Assembly: GCF_037450285.1 (NCBI RefSeq)
Contig: NZ_JAQISN010000002.1
Location: 124,001 to 188,000, forward strand
DNA length: 64,000 nucleotides
Source of the DNA: Erwinia sp. SLM-02
GTDB lineage: Bacteria; Pseudomonadota; Gammaproteobacteria; Enterobacterales; Enterobacteriaceae
Direction: 5' to 3'
Shown here: positions 1 to 10,200 of the stretch, piece after piece
Position numbering within the stretch: the stretch's first letter is position 1
Layout of the letters: every line of letters begins with the position of its first letter
Notes under the pieces: generated by a model
The model's database searches: none
What the model saw: only the letters and a program-made list of their open reading frames with translations
Told to the model about the DNA's origin: nothing
Program-made: the position numbers and the translations under genes

Positions 1-166
1 TCTCTCTCACGGGTAATCCCCCTTCCCCCTCTCGCGTCTGACGGTTATAGTCGAAAACCGGGTTCTGATTCTGTCAGCGCAGACGTCGCAGTCTATTGCC
101 AGGATCCCCTGTTGCGGACGCAGCTGATGTCCCTGACCTTTTAATAATGAAAAAAGGAAGCCTGCT

Positions 167-1207
167 ATGCATTATCACCGTATCCCCCACAGCACACTTG
201 AAGTCAGTTCTCTTGGCCTGGGTACCATGACGTTCGGGGAACAAAATAGCGAAGCCGACGCCCATGCTCAGCTCGATTTGGCGCTCAGCCGCGGCATTAA
301 CCTGATAGACACAGCAGAAATGTATCCGGTGCCGCCACGCCCGGAAACCCAGGGCCTGACAGAAAAATACATTGGCAGCTGGCTGAAAGCGCGCGGCTGT
401 CGTGACAAAATTGTACTGGCGTCAAAAGTTGCCGGCCCGGTTCGCGGGGCTGATGCTTCTATCCGACCGAATCAGGCGCTGGATCGTAAGAATATTCGTG
501 AAGCGCTGGATGCCAGCCTGAAAAGACTGAACACGGACTATATCGATTTATACCAGCTGCACTGGCCTCAACGTCAGACCAACTATTTCGGCAAGCTGAA
601 TTATCAGTACACCGATAACACCGCGCCGGTGACGCTACTGGAAACGCTGGAAGCGCTGACCGAGCAGGTGCGCGCCGGGAAAATCCGTTACATCGGCGTA
701 TCCAACGAAACGCCATGGGGCGTGATGCGCTACCTGCAGCTGGCGGAAAAACATGAGCTACCGCGTATCGTCAGCATTCAGAACCCCTACAGCCTGTTGA
801 ACCGCAGCTTTGAACTGGGGCTGGCGGAAATCAGCCAGCATGAGGGCGTGGAACTGCTGGCTTATTCCAGCCTGGCATTCGGTACGCTGAGCGGAAAATA
901 TCTGAATGGCGCGAAGCCGGCGGGTGCGCGCAATACGCTGTTCAGCCGCTTTACGCGCTACAGCGGTGAGCAGGCGCAGCTGGCAATCGGTGAATATGTT
1001 GCGCTGGCACAGCGCCACGGGCTGGATCCCTCGCAAATGGCACTGGCATTTGTCCGCCAGCAGCCATTTGTTGCCAGCACGCTGCTGGGCGCAACAACGC
1101 TGGAACAGCTCACCATCAATATCGACAGCTACGATCTGACGCTCGATGCAGAGATCGTCGACGAGCTGGAAGCAATTCATCGCCGTTATACTTATCCGGC
1201 GCCGTAA
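167..1207 (+). CDS. tas: Tas, NADP(H)-dependent aldo/keto reductase
   Basis: This 346-residue protein has the same length as E. coli Tas and belongs to the aldo/keto reductase superfamily, cytosolic TIM-barrel enzymes that reduce carbonyls with NADPH. The catalytic Asp/Tyr region is visible near the N-terminus (LIDTAEMYP, about residues 45-53), followed by DLYQLHWPQ, the strand that carries the active-site His. The physiological substrate is unknown; in E. coli the gene was noted for suppressing tyrosine auxotrophy in starved prephenate dehydrogenase mutants. The start is supported by an AAGGAAG ribosome site 7-8 bases upstream. It converges on lplT, as in E. coli. The first 166 bases of the window hold no other gene I can support. 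Confidence 0.93.
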   Translation: MHYHRIPHSTLEVSSLGLGTMTFGEQNSEADAHAQLDLALSRGINLIDTAEMYPVPPRPETQGLTEKYIGSWLKARGCRDKIVLASKVAGPVRGADASIRPNQALDRKNIREALDASLKRLNTDYIDLYQLHWPQRQTNYFGKLNYQYTDNTAPVTLLETLEALTEQVRAGKIRYIGVSNETPWGVMRYLQLAEKHELPRIVSIQNPYSLLNRSFELGLAEISQHEGVELLAYSSLAFGTLSGKYLNGAKPAGARNTLFSRFTRYSGEQAQLAIGEYVALAQRHGLDPSQMALAFVRQQPFVASTLLGATTLEQLTINIDSYDLTLDAEIVDELEAIHRRYTYPAP

Positions 1208-1223
1208 TAAATCTGCACAAGTG

Positions 1224-1249
1224 TGTGCGGGGCCAGTCGGCCCCGCACA
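1224..1249 (+). terminator. GC-rich hairpin after tas
   Basis: An 11-bp perfect stem (TGTGCGGGGCC with its complement) encloses the 4-base loop AGTC, 17 bases after the tas stop. There is no T-tract on either strand, so it may act as an mRNA 3' end barrier rather than an intrinsic terminator. Its right arm runs directly into the octamer array. Confidence 0.5.
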
Positions 1250-1332
1250 TCCGCACATCCGCACATCAGCACATCAGCACATCAGCACATCAGCACATCA
1301 CCACATCACCACATCACCACATCACCACATCA
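1245..1332. repeat. 11-copy octanucleotide tandem array
   Basis: Eleven contiguous 8-bp units fill 88 bases: two GCACATCC, five GCACATCA and four CCACATCA. The ordered change from one variant to the next is typical of arrays that grow by replication slippage. It sits between the convergent genes tas and lplT and ends 17 bases before the lplT stop, outside both coding regions. Confidence 0.9.
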
Positions 1333-1349
1333 TCATCGCAACACAGCAG

Positions 1350-2567
1350 TCATGGCGCAGCAACGGCCTTACGTTTCTGCGCCAGCTGCCAGCCCCAGAG
1401 CACGGCGATGGCCAACGCGAACAGGGCACCGAACCCCACCCCGGTTGGCACCGGCGGCGCTCCCAGTTTAATCGCCAGGGAATAAAGCCCCAGCATCACC
1501 AGCATCGCCGTATTTTCACCCAGGTTCTGCACCGCAATCGCGTTGCCCGCCCCCACGGTCTGCTTTCCGCGCATTTGCAGCAGCGCATTCAGCGGCACCA
1601 CGAAGAAACCACCCAGCATGCCGATAATCGCCAGCAGCACGTAGGCGTGTAACGCCGTATGCTGAAGTGAGAAAGCCACCACGGCAACGCCGATCAATAC
1701 GCCGGCAGGCATACAGCGCCCGACGGTTTTCAACGTAACCAGCTTCGCGGCGGCGGCAGCACCAAATACAATGCCCACGGCAACCATCGCATTCAGCATC
1801 GTCGGGGTTTTGTTATCGGTAATGCCCAGCGCCACCGGCACCCACAGCACCAGCAGGAAGCGCAGCGTGACCCCGGCTCCCCAGAACAGGCTGGTGCCCA
1901 CCAGCGAGAAGCGGGTTTCGCCATCGCGCCACAGCACACGGCAGGCACGGAAGAAGCTGGCGGACATGGCGGCAGGCCGCCACGATTGCCCGCTGCGGGC
2001 GGCGGCCAGTTTCGGGATCATCAGGTTAGCAACCACGGCAAGCGCATAGGCTCCTACGCAGGCCAGCAGCGCGCTGGTCAGGTTGAGGTCGGCAAGATAG
2101 CCCCCCGCTACGGACCCAAGCAGAATCGCGGCAATGGTTGATGACTCCATCAGGCCGTTGGCTTTAACCAGCGTTTCACCGTCGGTCAGCTCACCGAGAA
2201 TGCCATACTTCGCCGGAGAATAGGCCGCGGCGCCAATGCCGACCAGGCCGTAGCCGAGGAACGGATCCAGCCCCACGCAAATCGTCAGTGCACCCAGCAG
2301 CTTCAGGCCGTTGGCAAACATCATTACCCGGCCCTTGGCAAAACTGTCGGCCACCTGGCCCACAAAAGGGGCCAGAATGATGTAAGTGGCAACAAATACC
2401 ATCTGTAACACCGGCTGGCTCCAGTCGGGATACACCAGCTGCTTCAGCACCGCCAGGGTGGCGAACAGCAGGGCATTATCGCCAAACGCGGAGAGAAACT
2501 GGGCGGCAATCACCGCCATCATTCCCTTCGACATTAACGGCTTTGTTCCGGCAGTCGGGCTATTCAT
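1350..2567 (-). CDS. lplT: LplT, lysophospholipid flippase
   Basis: This 405-residue major facilitator protein (E. coli LplT is 397) moves lysophosphatidylethanolamine across the inner membrane so that Aas can re-acylate it. The family signature [18 protein letters not shown] is at the N-terminus, followed by about 12 hydrophobic segments and the conserved stretches [12 protein letters not shown] and [13 protein letters not shown] chose the ATG at 2567 because the sequence in front of it in the same frame is the aas 3' end read out of frame. This start overlaps the aas stop by 8 bases, as expected for translational coupling in the aas-lplT operon. Confidence 0.93.
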   Translation of the reverse strand: MNSPTAGTKPLMSKGMMAVIAAQFLSAFGDNALLFATLAVLKQLVYPDWSQPVLQMVFVATYIILAPFVGQVADSFAKGRVMMFANGLKLLGALTICVGLDPFLGYGLVGIGAAAYSPAKYGILGELTDGETLVKANGLMESSTIAAILLGSVAGGYLADLNLTSALLACVGAYALAVVANLMIPKLAAARSGQSWRPAAMSASFFRACRVLWRDGETRFSLVGTSLFWGAGVTLRFLLVLWVPVALGITDNKTPTMLNAMVAVGIVFGAAAAAKLVTLKTVGRCMPAGVLIGVAVVAFSLQHTALHAYVLLAIIGMLGGFFVVPLNALLQMRGKQTVGAGNAIAVQNLGENTAMLVMLGLYSLAIKLGAPPVPTGVGFGALFALAIAVLWGWQLAQKRKAVAAP

Positions 2568-4716
2568 GAGTTTCCTCTGGCCGCTCGGCCATTTCGCGCA
2601 GGGTAACAAAATCCGGTTTTCCGCTGCCCAGCATCGGTAGCTGTTTCAGCACCCGAATATCACGCGGGACGGCCAGCTCAGGGCTGCCCAGCTCCCGCGC
2701 CGCGCGCTGGAGCTTTTCGCGCGTCAGCTCGCTATCCGTCGTAAACAGCACCAGCGCTTCACCGCGATTGCCGTCCGGCCTCATGGTGGCCGCATGCTGC
2801 TTCTCATCCGAGGCCTTCAGCGCGATCAGCTCTACGCTTTCCAGCGATACCATTTCACCGGCGATTTTGGCAAAGCGCTTCACCCGCCCCTGGATCTGAC
2901 AGAAGCCCGCCTCGTCGAAGCGGACGATATCACCGGTGTCGTACCAGCCGTTTTCCATCCGGCCTTCACCGTTATCTGCCTGCGGCGCTTCAAGAACCCC
3001 AGGACGCTCGACGCGCAGATATCCCTTCATGATATTCGGACCACAGAGCTGCAGCAGCCCGCCCTCTTCTATGCCCGGTACGGAGATCAGGCGAGAATCC
3101 ATCCCCGGCAGGATGCGGCCCACGGTATGCGATCTCGCCGCCATGGGCACGTTGATAGCCACCACCGGCGCGCACTCGGTCACGCCGTACCCCTCAAGAA
3201 TTCGAATGCCAAACTTCTCGAACCAGGCATCACGCGTGCTCTGCTGCAGTTTCTCAGCGCCGGCGACGACATAGCGCAGGCGGGCAAAATCATACGGCTG
3301 CGCAAAGCGGGCATAGTTACCGAGGAACGTTGAGGTACCAAACAGAACGGTGCAGTTACGATCGTAGACCAGTTCCGGCACGATGCGATAATGCAGCGGG
3401 CTGGGATAGAGGAACACCTGAGCGCCGGTCATCAGTGGCGTAAACAGCCCTACGGTCAGGCCAAAGGCGTGGAACAGCGGCAGGGCCGACATAAAGCGAT
3501 CGCGCGGAGTAAAGTCGGCAATCGTGCGGATCTGCTCTACGTTCGCCAGCAGGCTTTTATGGGAGTGGACCACGCCCTTAGGATGGCCTTCAGAACCGGA
3601 GGTGAACAGGACCATCGCGGCATCTTCAGGCTGCTGCTTCACTTCTGCCAGTGAAGGTATCAGCAACCGGCTGAGGATCCACAGTTTGTCCTTCAGGGTG
3701 ACCGTGTCTTTCAGATCCTCAAGGAATATCCACTTCACGCCCGGGATCCCTTCCGGCAGGTGCCACAGTTTGCCTTTATCAAGGAACTGTCGAGAGGTAA
3801 AGACGGTTTGTACCTGCGCCGCCGTCAGCGCGCTGGTTAGCCCCTTCACACCGGCGGTGTAGTTCAACATGGCAGGGATACGACCGCGCAGGGTGGCCCC
3901 GAGGATGGCCGCCGCGGTGACGGTGGCGTTGGGCAGCAACAGGCCAACATATTCGCCCTGCCGGGTGTAACGCTGCAGGATCCTGCCAACCCCTAACGAT
4001 TTTTTCAGCAGGCTGGTGTAGCTGTCCGGTTTAAAGTTCACGTCTTCAATACAGGGCTTAAAGTAGCCGTAACGCACACGTGCCGCGAGAAAAGCCTGAT
4101 AAAGGGTCTGGCGTGGACGAACCGCCATCCTTGCTTCCATCATAATGTGGTGCAGATGCTCACCTGCCAGTCGTCGACGGTCGCGGGCACGGGGGGCGTC
4201 CGGCATCGGTATTGTTGTGGCGGGTAAGACGGTAAGCGATATTTTTGGAAACAAACGGCGCTTGAATACCCCGGCCAGGCGGCCAAACGGCGTATATTCG
4301 GCACCTTCAATGCGCACCGGCACCACCGTCGCCTGCGATTTGGCCGCGACAAAACCTGCACCGTCATAAATTTTCATTAATGAACCGGTAACGGTGATCC
4401 GCCCCTCCGGGAAGATCACCACCGGGCGTCCTTGAGCAATCAGCTTCACCAGATGCTTAATCGACATGGGCTTGGTCGGGTCGAGCGGAACAAAATCAAT
4501 AAAGCGGCTCAGCCAGCGCATATACCACTGTTCGCTGATTGAAGAATAAACGGCAAACACCGGTTTAACCGGCAGAAAAACGGCCAGCAGTACCCCATCA
4601 AGGAAGGACATGTGGTTCGGGGTGATTAACACCTTCTGTTGGTATAACCCCGAGAGGTCGCCCGTTAGTTGGGTCCGAAAGATCATTCGGAACAGTAATT
4701 TAAGCAAATTGATCAA
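2560..4716 (-). CDS. aas: Aas, 2-acylglycerophosphoethanolamine acyltransferase / acyl-ACP synthetase
   Basis: A 718-residue bifunctional inner-membrane enzyme (E. coli 719). The N-terminal PlsC-type acyltransferase shows the HX4D motif (NHMSFLDG, about residues 34-41) and FPEGR. The C-terminal AMP-forming synthetase shows the nucleotide loop [12 protein letters not shown] and the downstream YDTGD. It re-acylates lysophospholipid delivered by LplT, whose gene follows with an 8-base overlap. The start codon read here is TTG at 4716, with a GGAG about 9 bases upstream. An internal ATG at codon 11 is possible, but TTG gives the family N-terminus in nearly full alignment. Confidence 0.93.
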   Translation of the reverse strand: MINLLKLLFRMIFRTQLTGDLSGLYQQKVLITPNHMSFLDGVLLAVFLPVKPVFAVYSSISEQWYMRWLSRFIDFVPLDPTKPMSIKHLVKLIAQGRPVVIFPEGRITVTGSLMKIYDGAGFVAAKSQATVVPVRIEGAEYTPFGRLAGVFKRRLFPKISLTVLPATTIPMPDAPRARDRRRLAGEHLHHIMMEARMAVRPRQTLYQAFLAARVRYGYFKPCIEDVNFKPDSYTSLLKKSLGVGRILQRYTRQGEYVGLLLPNATVTAAAILGATLRGRIPAMLNYTAGVKGLTSALTAAQVQTVFTSRQFLDKGKLWHLPEGIPGVKWIFLEDLKDTVTLKDKLWILSRLLIPSLAEVKQQPEDAAMVLFTSGSEGHPKGVVHSHKSLLANVEQIRTIADFTPRDRFMSALPLFHAFGLTVGLFTPLMTGAQVFLYPSPLHYRIVPELVYDRNCTVLFGTSTFLGNYARFAQPYDFARLRYVVAGAEKLQQSTRDAWFEKFGIRILEGYGVTECAPVVAINVPMAARSHTVGRILPGMDSRLISVPGIEEGGLLQLCGPNIMKGYLRVERPGVLEAPQADNGEGRMENGWYDTGDIVRFDEAGFCQIQGRVKRFAKIAGEMVSLESVELIALKASDEKQHAATMRPDGNRGEALVLFTTDSELTREKLQRAARELGSPELAVPRDIRVLKQLPMLGSGKPDFVTLREMAERPEETHE

Positions 4717-5028
4717 GTTGCCGGCTCCGTGCAGGTTTCAAGTTGAGTGTAACAATGCAAGATATGGCAGCGTAACTCAACAAGTAACATGAAATCGATG
4801 CATGACTCCTGGAAGTTTCACCGTGCAAAGCTGTCAAAAAAAAGAATCAAACACCCCAGCCAAATAAAACAACAGGGGCCAGAAATTAATAAATAGCCCA
4901 ATAAACTCCAGGAAAAACATAAAGGTATTATGATTAAAAAAACCTTTACTTACTTTCATAAGCAGCGATAAGATTAATTTGCTGCCACGCAGCAAAAATC
5001 AAAGGAATATTTAACAAGGAGATTTAAA
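4717..5028. promoter_or_regulatory. Divergent AT-rich spacer with candidate promoter for the peptide cassette
   Basis: This 312-base spacer separates aas from the rightward small-peptide genes and is visibly AT-rich from about 4840 on. A possible sigma-70 promoter is TTACTT at 4946-4951 and TAAGAT at 4969-4974, with 17 bases between. It is a weak match, so the assignment is tentative. A strong AAGGAG ribosome site lies 7 bases before the ATG at 5029. I see no gene in the spacer. Confidence 0.35.
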
Positions 5029-5295
5029 ATGAAAGAACTATATCAGAATGAAATGAATAATGTATCCGGTGCGGGTACGGGTGCTGGCGAAATTGACTGG
5101 TATCAGGCCACTAACTACGCCAATTATGAAAACTTTGGTGATTATTTGCAGTTCATGCAGGATCATCATATGAAAGCACTTGGCCTTGTTGATGTTCAAA
5201 CCGATCTGCCAGTCAGAGGCTTAATGCCCGCATTTAATAAATGGTGTACTAGCCAGGGTTTATCAACAGAAGAAATGGCAAAAAACTACCTATAA
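5029..5295 (+). CDS. Putative class II microcin-like precursor peptide 1 (Gly-Ala leader)
   Basis: This 88-residue protein starts with MKELYQNEMNNVSGA|G, which matches the short double-glycine-type leaders of class II microcins. Microcin E492, for example, has MREISQKDLNLAFGA|G, cut after Gly-Ala by a C39 peptidase exporter. Cleavage here would leave a 73-residue peptide with one Cys (NKWC). It is paralogous to the next gene: both share the pattern Y-x-NF-x-DYL, M-x4-M-x-AL, and a C-terminal A-x3-WC. The body is not glycine-rich and has no membrane helix, so it is unlike known pore-forming microcins. AAGGAG lies 7 bases upstream. No exporter or immunity gene is visible nearby. The leader is seen in the sequence; antibacterial function is inference. 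Confidence 0.72.
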   Translation: MKELYQNEMNNVSGAGTGAGEIDWYQATNYANYENFGDYLQFMQDHHMKALGLVDVQTDLPVRGLMPAFNKWCTSQGLSTEEMAKNYL

Positions 5296-5468
5296 TGCAG
5301 TTAAACCTTGCCAGCAGCAGGTTCAATGCTGCCGATCTTTCGGAGATGGCAACACAACCTCTACTCACTCTGGCAGTAAAAAACCGCGACATAATTGATT
5401 ACTATTAATACAGCAATCAAATAGCATGGATATATGCGGCCTTAAATGCAGCTAAAAAAGGGAATTAA

Positions 5469-5708
5469 ATGAAAACATTAAACCAGCAACAAATGGATCA
5501 CGTTTCAGGCGCAGGTTCAGAAGGAATCGGCTCAATAAACTACAAAGACTATGATAATTTCACAGACTATCTGATCTCTATGAAAAATAATAACATGGAC
5601 GCATTAAGCGTTAACGTTCCAGGTTTGCGTTCCGCTTACCAAAACTGGTGCAAGGAGAATAGAGTCAGTGCTTGTTATACGGCATTAAAAAATGGCTGGC
5701 GCTATTAA
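5469..5708 (+). CDS. Putative class II microcin-like precursor peptide 2 (Gly-Ala leader)
   Basis: A 79-residue paralogue of the preceding gene with leader MKTLNQQQMDHVSGA|G; predicted mature length is 64 residues. Shared positions include YDNFTDYL versus YENFGDYL, the MDAL/MKAL pair and QNWC versus NKWC. The ribosome site AAGGGA is 5-6 bases from the ATG. The 173-base gap to peptide 1 contains no terminator, and a strong one follows this gene, so the two are probably co-transcribed. This copy has two Cys (NWC and SACY), one more than its partner. Alternatives to a bacteriocin are a secreted signal or a contact-dependent effector using the same leader type. Confidence 0.7.
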   Translation: MKTLNQQQMDHVSGAGSEGIGSINYKDYDNFTDYLISMKNNNMDALSVNVPGLRSAYQNWCKENRVSACYTALKNGWRY

Positions 5709-5723
5709 TTCCTGACCGATAGT

Positions 5724-5764
5724 AAAGACCCGGCTTATCTTAACGGATAAGCCGGGTCTTTTTT
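5724..5764 (+). terminator. Strong intrinsic terminator of the peptide cassette
   Basis: A perfect 16-bp stem (AAAGACCCGGCTTATC and its complement, 5724-5739 and 5746-5761) with a 6-base loop is followed by a T run ending at 5764. It begins 15 bases after peptide 2. On the other strand it lies beyond the end of the efflux operon and may also stop that transcript. Confidence 0.93.
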
Positions 5765-5826
5765 ATCCTTCATCCTCAGGGAGATTCAGATATATATACG
5801 TTGGCGACTGAGGCCCGATATATTCA

Positions 5827-7230
5827 TCATGACTTCCACCCCCCACCTAACGCTTTATAAAGCATGACCTGCTGGGTCAACTGGCCGAGCCGGGTTGTAA
5901 TCAGCAGCTGCTGCGCACTGTATAGCGAGCGTTGCGCGACCAGAACATTGAGAAAATTATCCACGCCTTCACGATAACGAACGTTGGCTAAATCATAGTT
6001 TTTCTGACTGGCCAGTTCATCCAGCTGGCGTGCATTAAGCTCATCCTGATAAGTTTCCTGCCCGGCGAGAGCATCCCCTACCTCTTTAAATGCCGTCTGG
6101 ATTGTTTTCTCATAGTCCGCAATTTCAATCCGTTTCTGCAATTTAGCAATATTCAGATTGGCAACATTCTGCCCACCGCGAAAAACAGGTAAATCCAGGG
6201 AAGGACTGACCGCCCACGCCGCAGTACCACCGGAAAGAAGATCGCTCAGTCTGCCTGATGTTGAGCCTCCCATGGCGGTCAGGCTGATACTGGGAAAAAA
6301 TGCCGCTCGCGCTGCGCCAATATTTGCGTTCGCGGCTTTAAGCGTATGCTCCGCCGCAATAATATCCGGGCGGTTAGTCAGCAGGTCGGAGGGCAAACCG
6401 GCCGGTGTTGCGGGGAAATGCCACGTTTTTTGCACGCTGGCATTAGCCATCAGGCTGGCCGGCAAATCACGCCCAACCAGCAGCATCAGCGCGTTGGTAT
6501 CCTGTCGAACCTGGCGACTGTAGGTGGCAACATCAGCCTGAGCAGTCCGTACCAGCGTTTCTGCCTGCACCAGATCCTGCTCGCTGCTGACGCCACCGTC
6601 ATAGCTGCGTTTTGTCAGATCGTACGACTTTTGCTGGCTTTCCGCCGTATCACTTGCCAGATGGAGCAATTCATTATCGGCACACAGTGACAGGTAGCTC
6701 ACGGCAACCTGTGAAATGAGGCTAATTCGCGCTGCGCGCTGTGTTGCATCCATGGCAAGATAGCGCTCAAGGGCACTGTGGCTCATGCTGCGCAGTCGGC
6801 CAAAGAAATCCAGCTCCCATGCGGTCACGCCAAAATTGGCGTCAAACTGATGATAAGTCACGCCGCCGCCGGGCCGGGTATTATAAAGATTGCCCGGCAT
6901 ATGGGCCGCCGTTTCACCCGCGTTGAGATCGACGGAGGGGAACAGCGCAGAACGGGAAACGGTAACCTGAGAGCGTGCCACTTCCACATTCAGCGCCGCA
7001 ACCCGCAGATCGCGGTTATTTTTGAGCGCCAGTGAGATCAGCTGATGCATCATGGGTTCGGTGAAAAAATTCTGCCAGCGAATATCAGCACCGTTTCCCG
7101 CCAGATGTGGCCCCTGCTGGACAAAGCCGCTGTCCACCGGCAGCGACGGACGCTGATAATCAGGCTCCATGGTACAACCCACCAGCACCAGTACCGGAAG
7201 CAGCCCGATAGTTAAGGGTTTATGCATCAT
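5827..7230 (-). CDS. Outer-membrane efflux channel lipoprotein (OprM/NodT family)
   Basis: This 467-residue TolC-type channel is the third part of a tripartite RND pump. Two adjacent ATG codons (7230 and 7227) follow an AAGGAG ribosome site, and the lipobox LVGC ends at about Cys19-20, so it is predicted to be lipid-anchored in the outer membrane. Two outer-membrane efflux repeats are recognisable, with the second beginning near LTNRPDIIAAEHTLKAANANIG. Its start overlaps the stop of the RND gene by 8-11 bases, implying coupled translation. A longer in-frame reading back to 7305 lies inside the RND gene and lacks a signal peptide, so it was not used. Confidence 0.92.
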   Translation of the reverse strand: MMHKPLTIGLLPVLVLVGCTMEPDYQRPSLPVDSGFVQQGPHLAGNGADIRWQNFFTEPMMHQLISLALKNNRDLRVAALNVEVARSQVTVSRSALFPSVDLNAGETAAHMPGNLYNTRPGGGVTYHQFDANFGVTAWELDFFGRLRSMSHSALERYLAMDATQRAARISLISQVAVSYLSLCADNELLHLASDTAESQQKSYDLTKRSYDGGVSSEQDLVQAETLVRTAQADVATYSRQVRQDTNALMLLVGRDLPASLMANASVQKTWHFPATPAGLPSDLLTNRPDIIAAEHTLKAANANIGAARAAFFPSISLTAMGGSTSGRLSDLLSGGTAAWAVSPSLDLPVFRGGQNVANLNIAKLQKRIEIADYEKTIQTAFKEVGDALAGQETYQDELNARQLDELASQKNYDLANVRYREGVDNFLNVLVAQRSLYSAQQLLITTRLGQLTQQVMLYKALGGGWKS

Positions 7231-10200
7231 GGTTCTGCTCCTTTTGCTGATTTTTTTTCCTGGCGGAGAAAAACTGCGATACCACAACGTAAAACATCGG
7301 GACAAAGTAAATCGCCAGGAAAGTTGCGGTCAGCATACCGCCGACTACCGCAGTCCCGATTGAATGCTGGCTCCCTGCGCCTGCACCATTTGAGATGGTC
7401 AACGGCATCACACCGAGCACAAATGCCATTGACGTCATGATGATGGGGCGGATACGCAGCTTGGCGGCCTCCATCGCGGCATCAACCAGCGACATCCCGT
7501 CTTTTTCGTGCAGGTCTTTGGCAAATTCGACGATCAGAATCGCATTTTTTGCCGCCAGCCCCACGGTGGTCAGTAGCCCTACCTGGAAGAAAACATCGTT
7601 TTGCAGCCCACGCAGCAGCACGGCCATGACCGTACCGAGTACGCCAAGTGGCACAACCAGAATCACCGAGAACGGGATTGACCAGCTTTCGTATAAAGCC
7701 GCAAGGCAGAGGAAAACAACGATAAGTGATATTGTGTACAACGCTGGGGTTTGCGAACCGGACATTTGCTCCTCATACGAGAGCCCGTGCCAGTCAACGA
7801 TAAACCCTGCCGGCAGTTTGGCGGCAATCTCCTTAACGGCTTTCACCGCATCCCCGGAGCTGTAGCCTGCCCCCGGCGACCCCATAATTTCAACCGCAGA
7901 AATGCCGTTAAAACGCTCATAGCGAGGAGAACCGTACTGCCACTCCCCTCGCCCAAACGCGGAAAACGGTACCATCGTTCCGCTACTGTTGCGGAAGTAC
8001 CATTTATTTAAATCTTCCGGCGTCACGCGCGATCCGGCATTCCCCTGCACGTAGACCTTCTTCACGCGACCGTTGTAGGTGAACTGATTGATATAGCTCG
8101 ACCCCCAGGCGATCGAGAGCGTATCGTTGATATCGCCAAGGCTGATGCCCAGTGCGCGGGCGCGTTCATCATCAATGATGAGATGGTATTGCGGTTCATC
8201 TTCCATACCATTGGGTCGGGTCGCAAACAGGCGCTTGTCTTTAGCGGCCATCGCCAGGAACTTATTACGTGCCGCCATCAGCGCCGCATGGCCTTTGTTC
8301 TGCGAATCCTGCAGGAAAAAGTCAAAGCCGGTAGCGTTACCTAATTCCATTACGGCAGGTGGGACCAGCGCATACACCTTCGCTCCTTTCAGGTTGGCAA
8401 AGTGCGCCATCGTGCGGGCGGCGAGTTTCTGTACGGACTGATCGCTGTTACGCTCGCTCCACGGTTTCAGCAGTACGAACGACATCGCCGTATTTTCACC
8501 GCGGCCAGAGAAGCTAAAACCGTTAGGTGAAAACACCGACAAAACTTCAGGCTCATTTTTCAGTAACCAGTCCTCAATTTCATTGATGACCTGCTGGGTA
8601 CGATCCGTTGAAGCATTACTGGGCAGCGTGATCTGCATCATCATCACGCCCTGATCTTCATCAGGAAGAAATGAGGTGGGGACGCGCGTAAAAAGCACGC
8701 CGGTCAGGATAACCATCCCCAGATAGACCAGCAGGAAGAATTTACGGCGGGTAATAACTTTGCTCACGCTTTGGGTATATTTTATCGTGCCGGAATCAAA
8801 TTTACGGTTGAACCAGCCCGCCAGCCCTTTCGCTTTATGATCTGAAGACGCGGGTTTTAACAACGTCGCGCACAGCGCGGGCGTGAAGATCATCGCCATT
8901 AATACAGAGAGCACCATCGCAGACACAATGGTGATGGAGAACTGGCGATAGATAACCCCGGTTGAACCGGCGAAGAATGCCATCGGCAGCAGCACCGCTG
9001 ACAGCACCATGGCGATACCGAAAAGCGCGCCCTGAATCTGCTCCATCGATTTGATAGTGGCATTTTTCGGGTCAAGCCCCTCTTCATGCATTACGCGCTC
9101 AACGTTTTCGACCACGACGATTGCGTCATCCACCAGCAGACCTATGGCCAGCACCATACCAAACATCGTCAGCGTATTAATGGTATAGCCACAGGCGGCG
9201 AGAATGCCGAAGGTCCCCAACAGCACAACCGGCACCACCATCGTCGTAATCAGCGTGGCGCGCAGATTCTGCAGGAAGATCAGCATGACAATAAAGACCA
9301 GCCCAATGGCCTCGAAAAGCGTTTTCACCACCTCTTCAATCGAGGCGCTGACCACCGGCGAGGTATCATAAGGGTACTTCACCACCACGCCCGGAGGGAG
9401 GGAGGCTTTAATACCGTCTACCGTGGCTCGAACTCCGTCAATGGCGTCCAGTACGTTCGCGCCGCTGGCCAGGCGAAGAGCAATACCGGCGGAAGGCTTG
9501 CCGTTATAGGTTGCGGAGATGCTGTAATCCTGCGGGCCAAGATCGATACTGCCGACATCGCGCAGACGAACCTGTGAACCATCGGGGTTAACCTTAAGCA
9601 GGATATTTTCAAACTGAGAGACTTTCTGTAAGCGGGTCTTCCCGATGACCGTCGCACTGAATTTTGCCCCGGCAACGGTCGGCAAGCCGGCCAGTTTACC
9701 GCTCGAGACCTGAACGTTTTGCTTAGCGATCGCGCTGGATATATCACTTGGAATCAGCTGATACTGATACAGTTTGGCCGGGTCCAGCCAGACGCGCATA
9801 CCGTATTCTGACCCCATCACGATAAAGTCACCCACGCCTTTAGTACGTGCGATCGCATCCTGTAGTTTCGACACCAGCAGATCGGCCAGGTCACCATTAC
9901 TCATCTGACCGCTGTTGGCTATCAGGCTGACCACCAGCATAAAATTAGCCTGGTATTTACGGACGTTGATCCCCTGTTTCACCACTTCATCGGGCAGCTG
10001 TGACTCTGCTAAAGAGACTTTGTTCTGCACCTGAACCTGGGCGATATCCGGATCGGTTCCCTGATCGAACGTCACGATAATCGTGGCGCTGCCGTCGCTG
10101 TTACTTTGCGATTCAATGTAGCGCAGGTTATCGATACCATTCAGCTGCTGTTCGATGACCTGCACTGCGGTATTTTGTGCCGTTTCAGCACTGGCCCCCG

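Noticed and set aside
1223..1652. His/Thr/Ser-rich repeat proteins read through the octamer array after tas
   Set aside because: The frames arise only because the 8-bp repeat is open in all three forward frames; they overlap lplT antisense and have no upstream ribosome site.
5345..5407. A 20-codon open frame between the two peptide genes, considered as an immunity gene
   Set aside because: It has no usable ribosome site (GGAG touches the ATG), no membrane segment and no coding character.
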